This document shows, in pieces, positions 44,439 to 53,081 of a stretch of 64,000 nucleotides of DNA. The DNA comes from JASHPR01 sp963842355 (GTDB lineage: Bacteria; Actinomycetota; Actinomycetes; Streptosporangiales; Streptosporangiaceae): positions 682,001 through 746,000 of the forward strand of contig CAWJGC010000011.1 of assembly GCA_963842355.1 (NCBI GenBank), given 5' to 3'. Positions within the stretch are counted from its first letter, which is position 1. Each line of letters starts with the position of its first letter. The position numbers and the translations under genes are program-made. Below the pieces are notes generated by a model. The model did not search any database. It was not told the origin of the DNA and worked only from the letters and a program-made list of their open reading frames with translations.

Positions 44439-45293
44439 TTACGAGTCCGGGACGGTCAAGCTGGTCAGGATCTCGCGCACGCGGGCGACCCGCTCGCCGT
44501 CCCACTCGACCGCGGGGTCGGGCTCGAGGAACGCCGACCCGATGCTGCCCAGGCCCAGGGCCGCGAGCGACCACTCGTCCTGGCCGACCGCCCCGAACGG
44601 GCTCGCCTGCGTCCGGTGCGCGGCCAGCTCGGGCCGGGACAGGGCCTGGATGACCAGCCCGCGCATGGTGGCGTCGAGCAGCGTGGCGACGGTCTCGAAC
44701 GTGCTCCCGAGCTCGGGCCGCAGCCGGTAGCCGAACAGTTCCGCCAGCCGCTCCCAGGCCTGCACGACGCGGGCCGTGTGCTCTTGCTCGGACCGGGCCA
44801 GAGCCGCGCGGACCTGATCGCGCAGCTCGCCGTCGGCCAGGCTCAGGAACGTCGCGTGCAGGGCCAGGTAGGTCCGCCACTGCGCCGACCCGTAGAGGGT
44901 CTCGAAGTCGAGGAGCGACAGCCGGCGGAACAGCTCCGCCACGAGGCCGCGCCGTAGCCCGGGCGTCTCGAGCCAGCCCGGGTGCTCGGCCACGACCCGC
45001 TTGATCAGCTCCACCTCCTCGCTGACGATCGTGGGGGTCGCGTTCTTGGCCAGCTCTTGCACCAGGTCGCTGAAGAACAGGTCCTTGAACGGCCAGCGGC
45101 GGTAGACCGCGCTGCGGGAGACGTCCGCGTCGCGGATGACGTCCTCGAAGCTGATGTGGTCCAGGCTCACCGTCAGGCCGGTGCGGCTGACCATGGCCAC
45201 GGCCGCCTGGATCATCCGCTGCTCGGTCTCGTGGTCGGACCGCCGGCGCCCGCGCCGCGCGAGGCCCGTGGGGGCCTGTGAGTGAGTGGCCAT
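44439..45293 (-). CDS. TetR-family transcriptional regulator
   Basis: A 284-residue TetR protein: SDHETEQRMIQAAVAMVSRTGL, ISFEDVIRDADVSRSAVYRRWPFKDLFF (helix-turn-helix), then a long helical ligand domain. It converges on the nitroreductase and is divergent from a deazaflavin-dependent reductase. Between them an AT-rich stretch holds TTGGA (45314-45318) and TCCAA (45340-45344) as inverted arms, a candidate operator. Confidence 0.85.
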   Translation of the reverse strand: MATHSQAPTGLARRGRRRSDHETEQRMIQAAVAMVSRTGLTVSLDHISFEDVIRDADVSRSAVYRRWPFKDLFFSDLVQELAKNATPTIVSEEVELIKRVVAEHPGWLETPGLRRGLVAELFRRLSLLDFETLYGSAQWRTYLALHATFLSLADGELRDQVRAALARSEQEHTARVVQAWERLAELFGYRLRPELGSTFETVATLLDATMRGLVIQALSRPELAAHRTQASPFGAVGQDEWSLAALGLGSIGSAFLEPDPAVEWDGERVARVREILTSLTVPDS

Positions 45294-45425
45294 CGCGTCC
45301 TGCCTTTGGGACTTTGGACTCTATGTTTCAAGTTTAGTATCCAAGACTCTGATCTCAGCATAGCCGAACCCGAGGTTCCGGGGCCCCTCCCCGGAGCGGC
45401 CCTCCGCAGCAGACAGGAGCAACCG

Positions 45426-45932
45426 ATGGCCATCTGGCCTCTCACCGCCGACCGCCTCCGCGCCATGTACCAGGGCGGCCGGGCCGACGCGACCGGCCGC
45501 CGGTTCGCCCGCCTGTGGGCGGCCGTGTTCGCACGCGGGCTGATGCCGGAGCGCTGGGTGACCCTCGAGGTGCCCGGGCGCCGCTCCGGCCGGATCACCC
45601 GGTTCCCGCTGGGCATGGCCGAGCAGGACGGCCGGCGGTACCTGGTGTCGATGCTCGGCAACCAGTGCCACTGGGTCCAGAACGTGCGCGCGGCGGACGG
45701 CTGGGTCACGCTCAGGCACCGGCGGGCGGTCGCGTGCCGGCTCATCGAGGTGCCGGCGGGCGAGCGGGCCCCGATCATCAAGCGCTACCTCGAGCAGGTG
45801 CCGGGCGCCCGGCCGCACATCCCGGTCGACCGGCACGCACCCGTGACGGAGTTCGAGGCCATCGCGTCGCGCTACCCGGTCTTTGTCATTACTCCCGCCA
45901 GCGCAACATCCGACCGCGGCCAAAGAGGGTGA
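45426..45932 (+). CDS. Deazaflavin (F420)-dependent nitroreductase-type protein
   Basis: A 168-residue split beta-barrel protein of the Ddn/F420H2-dependent quinone reductase group: VTLEVPGRRSGRITRFPLG, RYLVSMLGNQCHWVQNVRAADG. It should transfer hydride from F420H2 to quinones or nitro compounds. CAGGAGC precedes the ATG. Its stop overlaps a GTG of the next gene. Confidence 0.85.
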   Translation: MAIWPLTADRLRAMYQGGRADATGRRFARLWAAVFARGLMPERWVTLEVPGRRSGRITRFPLGMAEQDGRRYLVSMLGNQCHWVQNVRAADGWVTLRHRRAVACRLIEVPAGERAPIIKRYLEQVPGARPHIPVDRHAPVTEFEAIASRYPVFVITPASATSDRGQRG

Positions 45933-45937
45933 ACGCA

Positions 45938-46699
45938 GTGACCGACCAGAAGGGGCCCGGCATGCCGGCCAGCAACGCGGCGGGCCAGCCGCAGCGGAAG
46001 CGTCACGTGAGGCACTGGTGGCGCTGGATCACCGGCGGCATCGGGGTGCTCGTCCTCATCATCGTCGCGGCGGTCGCGGTCTTCATCCAGCAGCCGGCCC
46101 CGGCTCCGCTGACGCTGCCCAAGGGCGCGCCGAGCGTCCCCGCCGGCCCGGTCGCCGGCACCTGGACGGTCGCGGCCGGATCGGTGGCGGGCTTCCGGGT
46201 CCGGGAGAGCGCGCTCGGCTTCAGCAACGACGTCGTCGGCCGGACCAGCGCGGTCACCGGCGACATCATCGTGTCCGGCAGCCAGGTCACCAGCGCGACG
46301 CTCCGCGTCGCCCTCACCGCGATCAAGATCGGCGGCAAGACCCAGCCGCAGTTCGCCACGAGCCTCGGCGCCAGGAAGCATCCGGTGGCGACGTTCACGC
46401 TCGCGCGGCCGGTGACGCTCGGCCCCGCGTTCGCCTCGGGCGCGACCGTCACGGTGCGGTTCACCGGTGATCTCACCATGAACGGGACGTCGCGCCCGGT
46501 CACGGTCACGCTCGCGGGCCGCCGCGACGGACCGGCGCTGCAAGCCGCGGGATCGATCCCGGTCTCCTTCTCCGCCTGGGGGATCAAGGGGCCGGGCGGC
46601 TTCGCCTTCGTCGGTTCGCTCGCCGACCACGGCGTGGCCGAGTTCCTCGTCGTCCTGCACCGCGCCGGGGGATCGACCGGCGGCCACGGAGCGGGATGA
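45938..46699 (+). CDS. Membrane-anchored YceI-like protein
   Basis: A 253-residue protein with a membrane anchor (about residues 25-50, IGVLVLIIVAAVAVFI) and an external YceI lipocalin domain: GTWTVAAGSVAGFRVRE, SGSQVTSATLRVAL, HPVATFTLARPVTLG, GDLTMNGTSRPVTVTLAG. YceI proteins bind isoprenoid/quinone-like lipids. It is coupled to the F420-type quinone reductase gene, so the two may act on the same lipid. GTGs at 45929 and 45938 compete; AGAGGG spacing favours 45938. Confidence 0.85.
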   Translation: MTDQKGPGMPASNAAGQPQRKRHVRHWWRWITGGIGVLVLIIVAAVAVFIQQPAPAPLTLPKGAPSVPAGPVAGTWTVAAGSVAGFRVRESALGFSNDVVGRTSAVTGDIIVSGSQVTSATLRVALTAIKIGGKTQPQFATSLGARKHPVATFTLARPVTLGPAFASGATVTVRFTGDLTMNGTSRPVTVTLAGRRDGPALQAAGSIPVSFSAWGIKGPGGFAFVGSLADHGVAEFLVVLHRAGGSTGGHGAG

Positions 46700-46752
46700 T
46701 GGCCCGACAGACGAGCCTCACCGGCTGGCGGACGGCGGGAGCCGGCGACCGG

Positions 46753-47136
46753 TCACCGGCTCCGGACGCCGGAGTCGGAGCTGAGCATGCTCTCGTATAC
46801 GGCGATGAGGGCAGCCTTCTGCTCGCCGGTGAGACGGTGATCGGCGCGGATCGCGGCGGTGACCTGGTCGGCGGCCGGTTCGTCCGGGCGCGGGTCCTGC
46901 GTGTCGAGCAGGCCGGCCTGGGTCAGCAGGGTCTCGGCCGAGATGTTGAGGGCCTCGGCGATGCGCTTGAGGACCCGTACCGATGGCTGGTGCAGGCCGC
47001 GCTCGACCTGGCTGAGGTAAGGATTGGACAGGCTGGTCATCTCGGCCAGTTGCCGCAGCGACAGCCGGGCCAGCTGGCGCTGGCTGCGGATGAACGCGCC
47101 GAGGGCCTCCCGCTGGGTCCGCCACGAGTCGTGCAC
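46753..47136 (-). CDS. XRE-family regulator beside PHA genes
   Basis: A 127-residue protein with a classic HTH_3 domain (FIRSQRQLARLSLRQLAEMTSLSNPYLSQVERG begins at residue 15; shown in part) and a C-terminal helical tail. It lies just downstream of the phasin and PHA synthase on the same strand. A motif before its start recurs before the phasin gene, suggesting it controls granule proteins, like PhaR in other bacteria (no sequence homology claimed). Confidence 0.8.
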   Translation of the reverse strand: MHDSWRTQREALGAFIRSQRQLARLSLRQLAEMTSLSNPYLSQVERGLHQPSVRVLKRIAEALNISAETLLTQAGLLDTQDPRPDEPAADQVTAAIRADHRLTGEQKAALIAVYESMLSSDSGVRSR

Positions 47137-47171
47137 CGGCCACCTCCCGCCATCGCCGCGTCGAGCTCCCT

Positions 47172-47187
47172 GCTAAGTATAGTGAGC
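47172..47187 (-). promoter_or_regulatory. Shared motif upstream of the XRE gene
   Basis: GCTAAGTATAGTGAGC on the + strand, 36 bases upstream of the XRE start; it includes a TATACT -10 on the minus strand. It resembles the phasin promoter site at 47588-47603. Confidence 0.45.
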
Positions 47188-47238
47188 ATGACGGCGCGGC
47201 GGACGGTCCCAGCCGCCCGCCGCGCACGGCGCGCGAGG

Positions 47239-47556
47239 TTACTTGGCCTGCCCGCCGGCCTTCTTGGCGTCGCTCCTGGCGGCGAGCACCGGCGCAGTGG
47301 CGGCGATCACGTCCTCGGCGAACTTGCGCTGGGCGGAGAGCAACTGCTCGGCGAAGTCGTAGGCGTTGGCCACCAGCTCGCCCGGCTTGGGCAGCTTGTC
47401 AGCGAACGGCACCTGGGGGGTCGGCAGCGACGAGGTGACGGACTGGACGGCCTCGGCCCAGGTCCGGATCGCCTCGGTGACGGCCTCCTGGCTCTTGCGG
47501 ATGGTGTCCAGGATCTGCCCCTGGACTTCCTGGCTGACGTTACGGGCATCGGTCAT
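47239..47556 (-). CDS. Phasin-like granule protein
   Basis: A 105-residue amphipathic helical protein (QGQILDTIRKSQEAVTEAIRTW; AYDFAEQLLSAQRKFAEDVIA) with a central PQVPFADKLPKPGELV. This pattern is that of actinobacterial phasin-like proteins coating polyhydroxyalkanoate granules. Excellent GAGGAGGAG ribosome site and a strong promoter upstream. The PHA synthase gene is the next on the same strand. Confidence 0.75.
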   Translation of the reverse strand: MTDARNVSQEVQGQILDTIRKSQEAVTEAIRTWAEAVQSVTSSLPTPQVPFADKLPKPGELVANAYDFAEQLLSAQRKFAEDVIAATAPVLAARSDAKKAGGQAK

Positions 47557-47587
47557 TTTGAAAATCTCCTCCTCGGACTGGGCCTGC

Positions 47588-47622
47588 GCTTAGTATATCA
47601 AGCAGTTCGGATGATTTGTCAA
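47588..47622 (-). promoter_or_regulatory. Phasin promoter with overlapping operator-like motif
   Basis: On the minus strand TTGACA (47617-47622) and TATACT (47592-47597) are 19 bases apart. The -10 lies inside GCTTAGTATATCAAGC (47588-47603), with arms GCTT/AAGC, similar at 13 or so of 16 positions to the site before the XRE gene. Confidence 0.6.
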
Positions 47623-47641
47623 GCGCGATTCGGCTGGGGCG

Positions 47642-49354
47642 TCAGCCGCGGACGTAGTCACCGGGCGCCTCGCCGACCGCGGGATACCGCTCGCTGCCCA
47701 TCGGCGGTGGCGGGGCGAGGTGGCCGGCCCGCGTGTCCGCCCAGGCGGCCCAGTCCTCCCACCACGAGCCGCTGTGCTTCTGCCCGGCCTCCCGCCACTG
47801 CTCGGCGTCCTGCGGGTAGTGCCCGCCGGCCTCGTACCAGGCCTTCGGGCCCGGCGGGTTGACGATGCCGGCGATGTGACCGCCGCTGGACAGCACGTAC
47901 CGGACGTTCCCGCCGAGCAGGTGGGTCGCCTTGTACGACGACATCCAGGGCACGATGTGATCGTTCACCGCGCCGACGATGTAGGTGTCGTTCTTGACGT
48001 CGGCCAGCGACAGCCGCTTCCCGGCGATCTCCATGTCACCGCGGGCCAGTTCGTTGCGACCGTACAGCGACCGGAGATAGAAGGAGTGCATGGCCGCGGG
48101 AAGCCGGGTGCTGTCCCCGTTCCAGGCCAGGATGTCGAAGGCCGGCGGGCTCTGGCCCATCAGCCAGTTCGATACCACGTAGTTGAAGATCAGGTCGTTC
48201 GCCCGCAGCACGTCGAACGTCCCGGCCATCTCGGAGCCTTCCATGACGCCGGTGCGGGCCATCTTTTTTTCCAGCCGGGCGACGGTCTTCTCGTCGGCAA
48301 ACGCGCCGAGCACGCCGGGCTCGCTGTAGTCCAGCAGGGTGTTGAGCAGTGTGATCGAGCCGATCCGGTCGTCGCCGTTCTTGGCCAGGTAGGCGACGAG
48401 CATCGCGGTCAGCGCGCCGCCCAGGCAGAGTCCCACGATGTCGACCTTGGCCGAGCCGGTGATGTCGCCGATCACGTCGAGGGCGATCATCGGGCCGTGG
48501 ATCATGTAGTCATCGAGGGTCACCCCGGCCATCGAGGCGTCCGGGTTGCGATACGAGATCGCGAACACCGTGCGCCGGTGCTGGACGGCCCACTCGAGGA
48601 AGCTCCGGCCCGGGGCGAGGTCCATGACGTAGTACTTGTTGATCCACGGCGGGCTGGCCAGGACCGGGACCGAGCGGACCCGCGCGGTCTGCGGCGTGTA
48701 CTGGATCAGCTCCATCAGGTCGTTGCGGAAGACGACCTTTCCCGGGGTGGCCGCGAGGTTCCGGCCCAGTTCGAAGGGCGTCGTGTCGACCTGGCGCGGG
48801 CGTCCGTCGTTGTGCGCCGCGTCGTCAAGGAAATTGCGGGCGCCCGCCAGCACGCTGGCGCCACCGGTCTCGTACGCCCGCTTGAGCGCGGCCGGGTTGG
48901 TGGCCAGGAAGTTCGTCGGGGCCAGCGCGTCGAAGGCGATGTCCATGGCGAGCCGCGCCTTCTCGTCCGTCAGCGGGTCGCCGCGGCCCGCGGCCAGCAG
49001 TTCCTCGCCGAGCCGCCGGGCGGCCAGGTAGCCCTGCCGCAGGGCAAAGTAACCCGGGTGATCGTCCCACGAGGGGTCGGCGAACCGCTTGTCCTTGTGG
49101 TCGGCTGGTACCGGCGGCGCTACCGGGGACCCCAGCGACCGGGCGGCGGCGGCGGAACCGACGGCCGCCATGGCCGTGCCGAACCGGGCCCAGGCGGCGA
49201 CGGCCTCGGCCGGACGCGTGGCGGCGCGGCCGAGCACCTTGAGCACCGACTCGCCGAAGTCGGCGGGGTCGAGCCGCGCCATGAGATCGGCCTCGGGAGC
49301 GAGTGCCTCACCCGCGTCCGGGTCGGCCGGCCGTGCGTTTTTGTCGTCGCTCAT
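47642..49354 (-). CDS. phaC: Polyhydroxyalkanoate synthase
   Basis: A 570-residue class I-type PHA synthase. The lipase-like box GLCLGG supplies the nucleophile Cys310; the Asp and His of the triad lie in GAVNDHIVPW and SSGGHIAGIV. PPWINKYYVMDL and NPDASMAGVTLDDY are family hallmarks. It polymerises 3-hydroxyacyl-CoA into storage granules. A perfect DosR-type box lies 93 bases upstream, tying storage to hypoxia/dormancy control. Confidence 0.95.
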   Translation of the reverse strand: MSDDKNARPADPDAGEALAPEADLMARLDPADFGESVLKVLGRAATRPAEAVAAWARFGTAMAAVGSAAAARSLGSPVAPPVPADHKDKRFADPSWDDHPGYFALRQGYLAARRLGEELLAAGRGDPLTDEKARLAMDIAFDALAPTNFLATNPAALKRAYETGGASVLAGARNFLDDAAHNDGRPRQVDTTPFELGRNLAATPGKVVFRNDLMELIQYTPQTARVRSVPVLASPPWINKYYVMDLAPGRSFLEWAVQHRRTVFAISYRNPDASMAGVTLDDYMIHGPMIALDVIGDITGSAKVDIVGLCLGGALTAMLVAYLAKNGDDRIGSITLLNTLLDYSEPGVLGAFADEKTVARLEKKMARTGVMEGSEMAGTFDVLRANDLIFNYVVSNWLMGQSPPAFDILAWNGDSTRLPAAMHSFYLRSLYGRNELARGDMEIAGKRLSLADVKNDTYIVGAVNDHIVPWMSSYKATHLLGGNVRYVLSSGGHIAGIVNPPGPKAWYEAGGHYPQDAEQWREAGQKHSGSWWEDWAAWADTRAGHLAPPPPMGSERYPAVGEAPGDYVRG

Positions 49355-49446
49355 CCCTGCTCCTCAGTCCGGGCGGCACTGCGGGTCGCGCTTCGACGCT
49401 ACGCGCCGGGCCTCCGCGATTAACCCGCCGATGGTCCCGGGCGGCA

Positions 49447-49460
49447 GGGACCAACGGCCC
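49447..49460 (-). promoter_or_regulatory. DosR/DevR-type box before phaC
   Basis: GGGACCAACGGCCC fits GGGACNNNNGNCCC at every position, between divergent phaC and cytochrome b genes. Confidence 0.65.
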
Positions 49461-49497
49461 GGGGTCAGCGGCCGGCTCAGCCTGATTGGTCCGTCAT

Positions 49498-49511
49498 GGG
49501 ACCAAGGTCCT
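49498..49511 (+). promoter_or_regulatory. DosR/DevR-type box before the cytochrome b gene
   Basis: GGGACCAAGGTCCT fits the pattern with one mismatch; it contains GGACCAAGGTCC. The cytochrome b start is 113 bases downstream. Confidence 0.6.
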
Positions 49512-49623
49512 AGTTCGCGGTGACTCAGATCCCTGGTGCCGCCCTCCCGGGACGGGGAACGATCTGGGCAACGGGCGCTGGCCCGGTCGGCTCGGTTCCT
49601 TGCCCATATTAAGGAGAATGGAC

Positions 49624-51555
49624 ATGAGCACCCCGCTCGTCCAGGTCGTCCCGCTACCTCACGTCCTGGCCGCAGGTCGTCCCCTGGCGATCAACCTTGA
49701 TCAGCCCGGGAAGTACCTGCACTGGTCGATCTTCACGGTCTCGGTCGCGAACCTGGTGCTGATCGCCGTCATGGTCGTGATCTTCGGCGCGGCGCTGCTG
49801 CTGCCGTACCCGAAGTTCAAGTCCTTCCCGCCCGAGCCGGTGCCGGCGGACCCGGCGACGGGCGAGCCGCTGCCCGGGGGCGCGGAAGCCGTGCCCCCGC
49901 CCGCTCGTTATGCCGGTGCCGACGAGGACGCGAGGATGTGGACATCCCGGGTCCGGCGCCGGGCGCTGGCCGTGCTTCCCCCCGGCAAGCTGCTGCCTGA
50001 CCGCCAGCCCGCCTACGTGGCCTCCTGGGCCTATGTGTTCGGGGTGGCGTCGCTGGCTGCGCTGGGCGTGGCCATCGCGTCCGGGTTCGCCCTGGCCCTC
50101 GGCGGCCCGGACTGGTGGCACTACAACTCGGTCGGGCACTTCTTCAACAGCCTGCACCTGTGGAGTGTCGAGCTGTTCATGGCGCTGCTGGTCATCCATT
50201 TGTGGGCCAAGTTCTGGATGGCGGCCTGGCGCGGCCGCCGGGCCATGACCTGGATCACCGGGGTGGTCGCGTTCGTAGCCTCGGTCGTGGAGTGCTTCAC
50301 CGGCTACCTGTCGCAGCAGAACTTCGACTCCCAGTGGATCTCGACCAGCGGCAAGGACGCGTTCAACTCGGTCGGGGTCGGCGCGTTCTTCAACGTGATG
50401 AACTTCGGCCAGATGCTGATGTGGCACATCGTGCTCGTCCCGCTGGTCCTGGTCGCCATCGTCGGCGCGCACGTGCTGCTGGTCCGGGTGCGCGGCGTGG
50501 CGCACCCGGTCGACGCGAGCGCGGCCGCGGGCGCGGGCGCGGGGCGCGGGCGGCCGCGCCGCCAGGCCGTCGCGGCCGCCGACGCCGGCCCCTGGCGCGG
50601 GCGGACCCGCCGTTACGACATCCTGAAGGAGGGCACGATCGCGTCGGTGGTGATCCTGGCGCTCACCTTCGGCCTGGCCGGCCTGCTGTCCTCCCCGGAC
50701 GTGCCGCCGATCACGATCGCGACCTGGGCACGGGTCGCGCCCGCCGACTTCCTGGGCACCGCGGCCACCGAGCTGAACGGCACCAGCACCAGCGCCCAGT
50801 ACGGCCCGCCGTACAACAACGGCACCGGCAGCGTCCAGTCGCTGCTGTTCACCCCGCAGACCTGGTTCGGCGTGACCCAGCCGCTCGACGCGGCGCGGGA
50901 CTTCGTCATCTCGCCGCTGAAGACGCTCGCGCGCACCGACCCGGCCACGGCCGCCCCGCTCGCGGCCTACCAGGCGGCCTCGCCCGCGCAGCAGCTGAAG
51001 TGGGCGAATAACTACGTCGCCGCGGAGGCGAAGGTCAAGTTCGTGAACGGGAGCCCGGTCGTTCCCCCGGCCAACGACGGGCCGGTCCCGGCCATGATGG
51101 CCAACGAGCTCACGCTCGCGCGCAGCGGCGCGCTGGACGCCGACCTGCTGGCCCAGCAGCCGTTCTACGGCACGAACTTCACCAAGCCGCTGCTGTTCAT
51201 CAACGACGGGCAGTACTTCGGGAACCAGGCCTCGGCCATGAACCTGACCGGGGCGCAGTGGGGCGTGATGAACGAGACCGGCAGCTACCCCGGCCAGCCC
51301 TGGCTGTGGCTCTACACGCTGTGGTACCAGGTCCCCGGGTGGACCAACTCGGCCAACATCGACATGATCGCCGTCTACATGACCGGCGTGGCCACGATCC
51401 TGCTGCTGCTGGTCCCGTTCGTCCCCGGACTGCGCGACATCCCCAGGCTGATCCCGGTGCACCGGCTGATCTGGCGGCCCTCCCACGACCAGCCGACCGG
51501 GCCCTCCGACAGCCCGGGCCCCGTCGGCTCGGCCACCGCCAGCCGGTCGACGTAG
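49624..51555 (+). CDS. Cytochrome b-like membrane protein with large C-terminal domain
   Basis: A 643-residue protein. An N-terminal membrane segment (about 28-50) precedes a cytochrome b-type four-helix core (about 140-320) with paired His in HFFNSLHLW, LLVIHLWAKF, LMWHIVLV and GAHVLLV as probable heme ligands. After another helix (about 345) a polar external domain of 230 residues follows (WARVAPADFLGTAATELNG) and a final helix. No Rieske or cytochrome c partner lies nearby, so it is not a standard bc1 complex. AAGGAG 7 bases before 49624 sets the start. Confidence 0.75.
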   Translation: MSTPLVQVVPLPHVLAAGRPLAINLDQPGKYLHWSIFTVSVANLVLIAVMVVIFGAALLLPYPKFKSFPPEPVPADPATGEPLPGGAEAVPPPARYAGADEDARMWTSRVRRRALAVLPPGKLLPDRQPAYVASWAYVFGVASLAALGVAIASGFALALGGPDWWHYNSVGHFFNSLHLWSVELFMALLVIHLWAKFWMAAWRGRRAMTWITGVVAFVASVVECFTGYLSQQNFDSQWISTSGKDAFNSVGVGAFFNVMNFGQMLMWHIVLVPLVLVAIVGAHVLLVRVRGVAHPVDASAAAGAGAGRGRPRRQAVAAADAGPWRGRTRRYDILKEGTIASVVILALTFGLAGLLSSPDVPPITIATWARVAPADFLGTAATELNGTSTSAQYGPPYNNGTGSVQSLLFTPQTWFGVTQPLDAARDFVISPLKTLARTDPATAAPLAAYQAASPAQQLKWANNYVAAEAKVKFVNGSPVVPPANDGPVPAMMANELTLARSGALDADLLAQQPFYGTNFTKPLLFINDGQYFGNQASAMNLTGAQWGVMNETGSYPGQPWLWLYTLWYQVPGWTNSANIDMIAVYMTGVATILLLLVPFVPGLRDIPRLIPVHRLIWRPSHDQPTGPSDSPGPVGSATASRST

Positions 51556-51579
51556 CCCAGCGGCGCGGCTCCAGGTACG

Positions 51580-51591
51580 CGGTCCGGACCG
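51580..51591 (+). promoter_or_regulatory. 12-bp palindrome before the cNMP-domain gene
   Basis: CGGTCCGGACCG is a perfect palindrome 17 bases before the start at 51608. It is GC-rich, so chance is possible. Confidence 0.3.
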
Positions 51592-51607
51592 AACGAGGTG
51601 AAGCGAG

Positions 51608-52093
51608 GTGAGCACCGTGACGCGGCAGGAGACATCCGTACTCGCCGCGCAGCCCTTCCTCCGCGGCATGCCGGCCGCCCAGCTCGGTGAGCTGGCCGGG
51701 CTCTGCGAGCACGTCACGGTGCCTGCCGGACAGCGCCTGTTCGAAGAAGGATCGACGGCCGACCGGTTCTGGGTCATCGACGCCGGCCAGGTGACGCTCG
51801 ACGCGAGCGTCCCTGGCCGGGGCCGGGCCATCATCGAGACCCTCGGCCGGGGCGACGTGATCGGCGTGTCCTGGATGCAGCCGCCGTTCCAGTGGCGGTT
51901 CGGGGCGGTCGCCACCCAGCGGACCCAGGCGTTCGCGTTCGACGCCCGGGCGGTGCGCGCCGCCTGCGACGCCGATCCCGCCCTCGGGTACGAGCTCATC
52001 AGGCGGTTCTCCGGTGTCCTCGTGCGCCGGCTGCAGGCCACCCGCGCCCGGCTGCTCGACGCGTGGGCCGATCCCGAGCAGATGACCCGCTGA
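51608..52093 (+). CDS. Cyclic nucleotide-binding domain protein without HTH
   Basis: A 161-residue protein that is only a CRP-type cNMP-binding fold (FLRGMPAAQLGELAG, GQRLFEEGSTADRFWVIDAGQV, ETLGRGDVIGVSWM) plus one helix. The PxGxxRSAxV phosphate-binding cassette is not clear, so the ligand may not be cAMP. Similar genes sit next to USPs in DosR-type regulons. It is followed by a USP gene 30 bases on. Confidence 0.8.
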   Translation: MSTVTRQETSVLAAQPFLRGMPAAQLGELAGLCEHVTVPAGQRLFEEGSTADRFWVIDAGQVTLDASVPGRGRAIIETLGRGDVIGVSWMQPPFQWRFGAVATQRTQAFAFDARAVRAACDADPALGYELIRRFSGVLVRRLQATRARLLDAWADPEQMTR

Positions 52094-52123
52094 CCACTCC
52101 GATCCCGCCAGGAGGCCGTGCCC

Positions 52124-52987
52124 GTGACCGCGCCGATCGTCGCCGGGATCGACGGTTCCGAGGAATCCCTGGCCGCCGTGGAGTGGGCCGGCCTCGAGGC
52201 GGCGCGGCACCGGGTGCCGCTGTGCATCGTGCACGTCGTGGACTACCATCCCCGCCCGCCGGGCCCGTTCCGGCATGACCTGCCCCACCGGGCCAGGTCG
52301 GCGCTGGCCAGGGCCTCCCACCACGCGGCCGCGGCGGCGCCCGGCGTCGACCTGCGGACCGCCGCCGTCTTCGGTCGCCCCGACCGGGTGCTGACCGCCA
52401 TCACCGCCAGGGCACTGCTCGTCGTGGTCGGCACCCGCGGCACCGGGAGTTGCTCCGGGCGGCGGACCGGCTCGGTCGCCCTGCGCCTCGCCAGCCGGGC
52501 CAGCTGCCCGGTCGTCTTCACCGCGGCGGCCAGCCGCCCCGTCTTCGGCGAGATCGTGGTGGGCACCGGCGGCGGCGGCCAGGCGGCGGCGCTGGAATTC
52601 GGCTTCGGAGAGGCCGACATGCGGGGTGTCGGGCTGACCGCGCTGTACGCCTGGGCGCACCCGGAGGCAGGCCGGCCGGACAGCTACCACGACTGGATGC
52701 TGTCGGTCGGCGCGCACGACAAGGGCGCGGAGGCCCTGCTTTCCGAGCAGGTCGCCCCGTGGCGGCACAAGTACCCCGACGTGATCGTCACGGAGAGCAC
52801 GGTGCACGGTCACCCGGGGCGCGTCCTGGCCCTGGCCTCCGGCCACGCCGACCTCGTCGTGGTCGGCAGCGGCCTGGGCCAGCTAGCGCCGGTGCCGGGT
52901 CTCGGCCTGGTCGGTTACGACATGCTGCAGCACGGCCAGTGCCCGGTCGCGATCATCCCGGACGACGCGGCGGGGGGCGCACGCTGA
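52124..52987 (+). CDS. Tandem-domain universal stress protein
   Basis: A 287-residue protein with two USP domains. The first keeps VAGIDGSEESLAAVEW and GTRGTGSCSGRRTGSV; the second keeps GSGLGQ but lacks a full ATP loop, so only the first is likely to bind ATP. Two GTGs (52118, 52124) are in frame; AGGAGG spacing (8 bases) favours 52124. Confidence 0.85.
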   Translation: MTAPIVAGIDGSEESLAAVEWAGLEAARHRVPLCIVHVVDYHPRPPGPFRHDLPHRARSALARASHHAAAAAPGVDLRTAAVFGRPDRVLTAITARALLVVVGTRGTGSCSGRRTGSVALRLASRASCPVVFTAAASRPVFGEIVVGTGGGGQAAALEFGFGEADMRGVGLTALYAWAHPEAGRPDSYHDWMLSVGAHDKGAEALLSEQVAPWRHKYPDVIVTESTVHGHPGRVLALASGHADLVVVGSGLGQLAPVPGLGLVGYDMLQHGQCPVAIIPDDAAGGAR

Positions 52988-53052
52988 ACCCCGCGGACGT
53001 GGATCAGGTCATCCGGCTCGAGGACGGGCGCGTCGTGCGTTCAAGACCCTGA
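52988..53052 (+). pseudogene. Possible ABC-transporter ATPase tail remnant
   Basis: The sequence just after the USP stop reads NPADVDQVIRLEDGRVV to a stop, like the last strand of an ABC ATPase. Only about 20 residues, so chance resemblance is possible. Confidence 0.25.
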
Positions 53053-53081
53053 AACGGCCGGGGTGCCCGCATACTGGCGGC

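Noticed and set aside
49654..52846. Very long minus-strand frames opposite the cytochrome b, cNMP and USP genes
   Set aside because: High-GC antisense frames without domain similarity; the + strand genes have ribosome sites and clear families.
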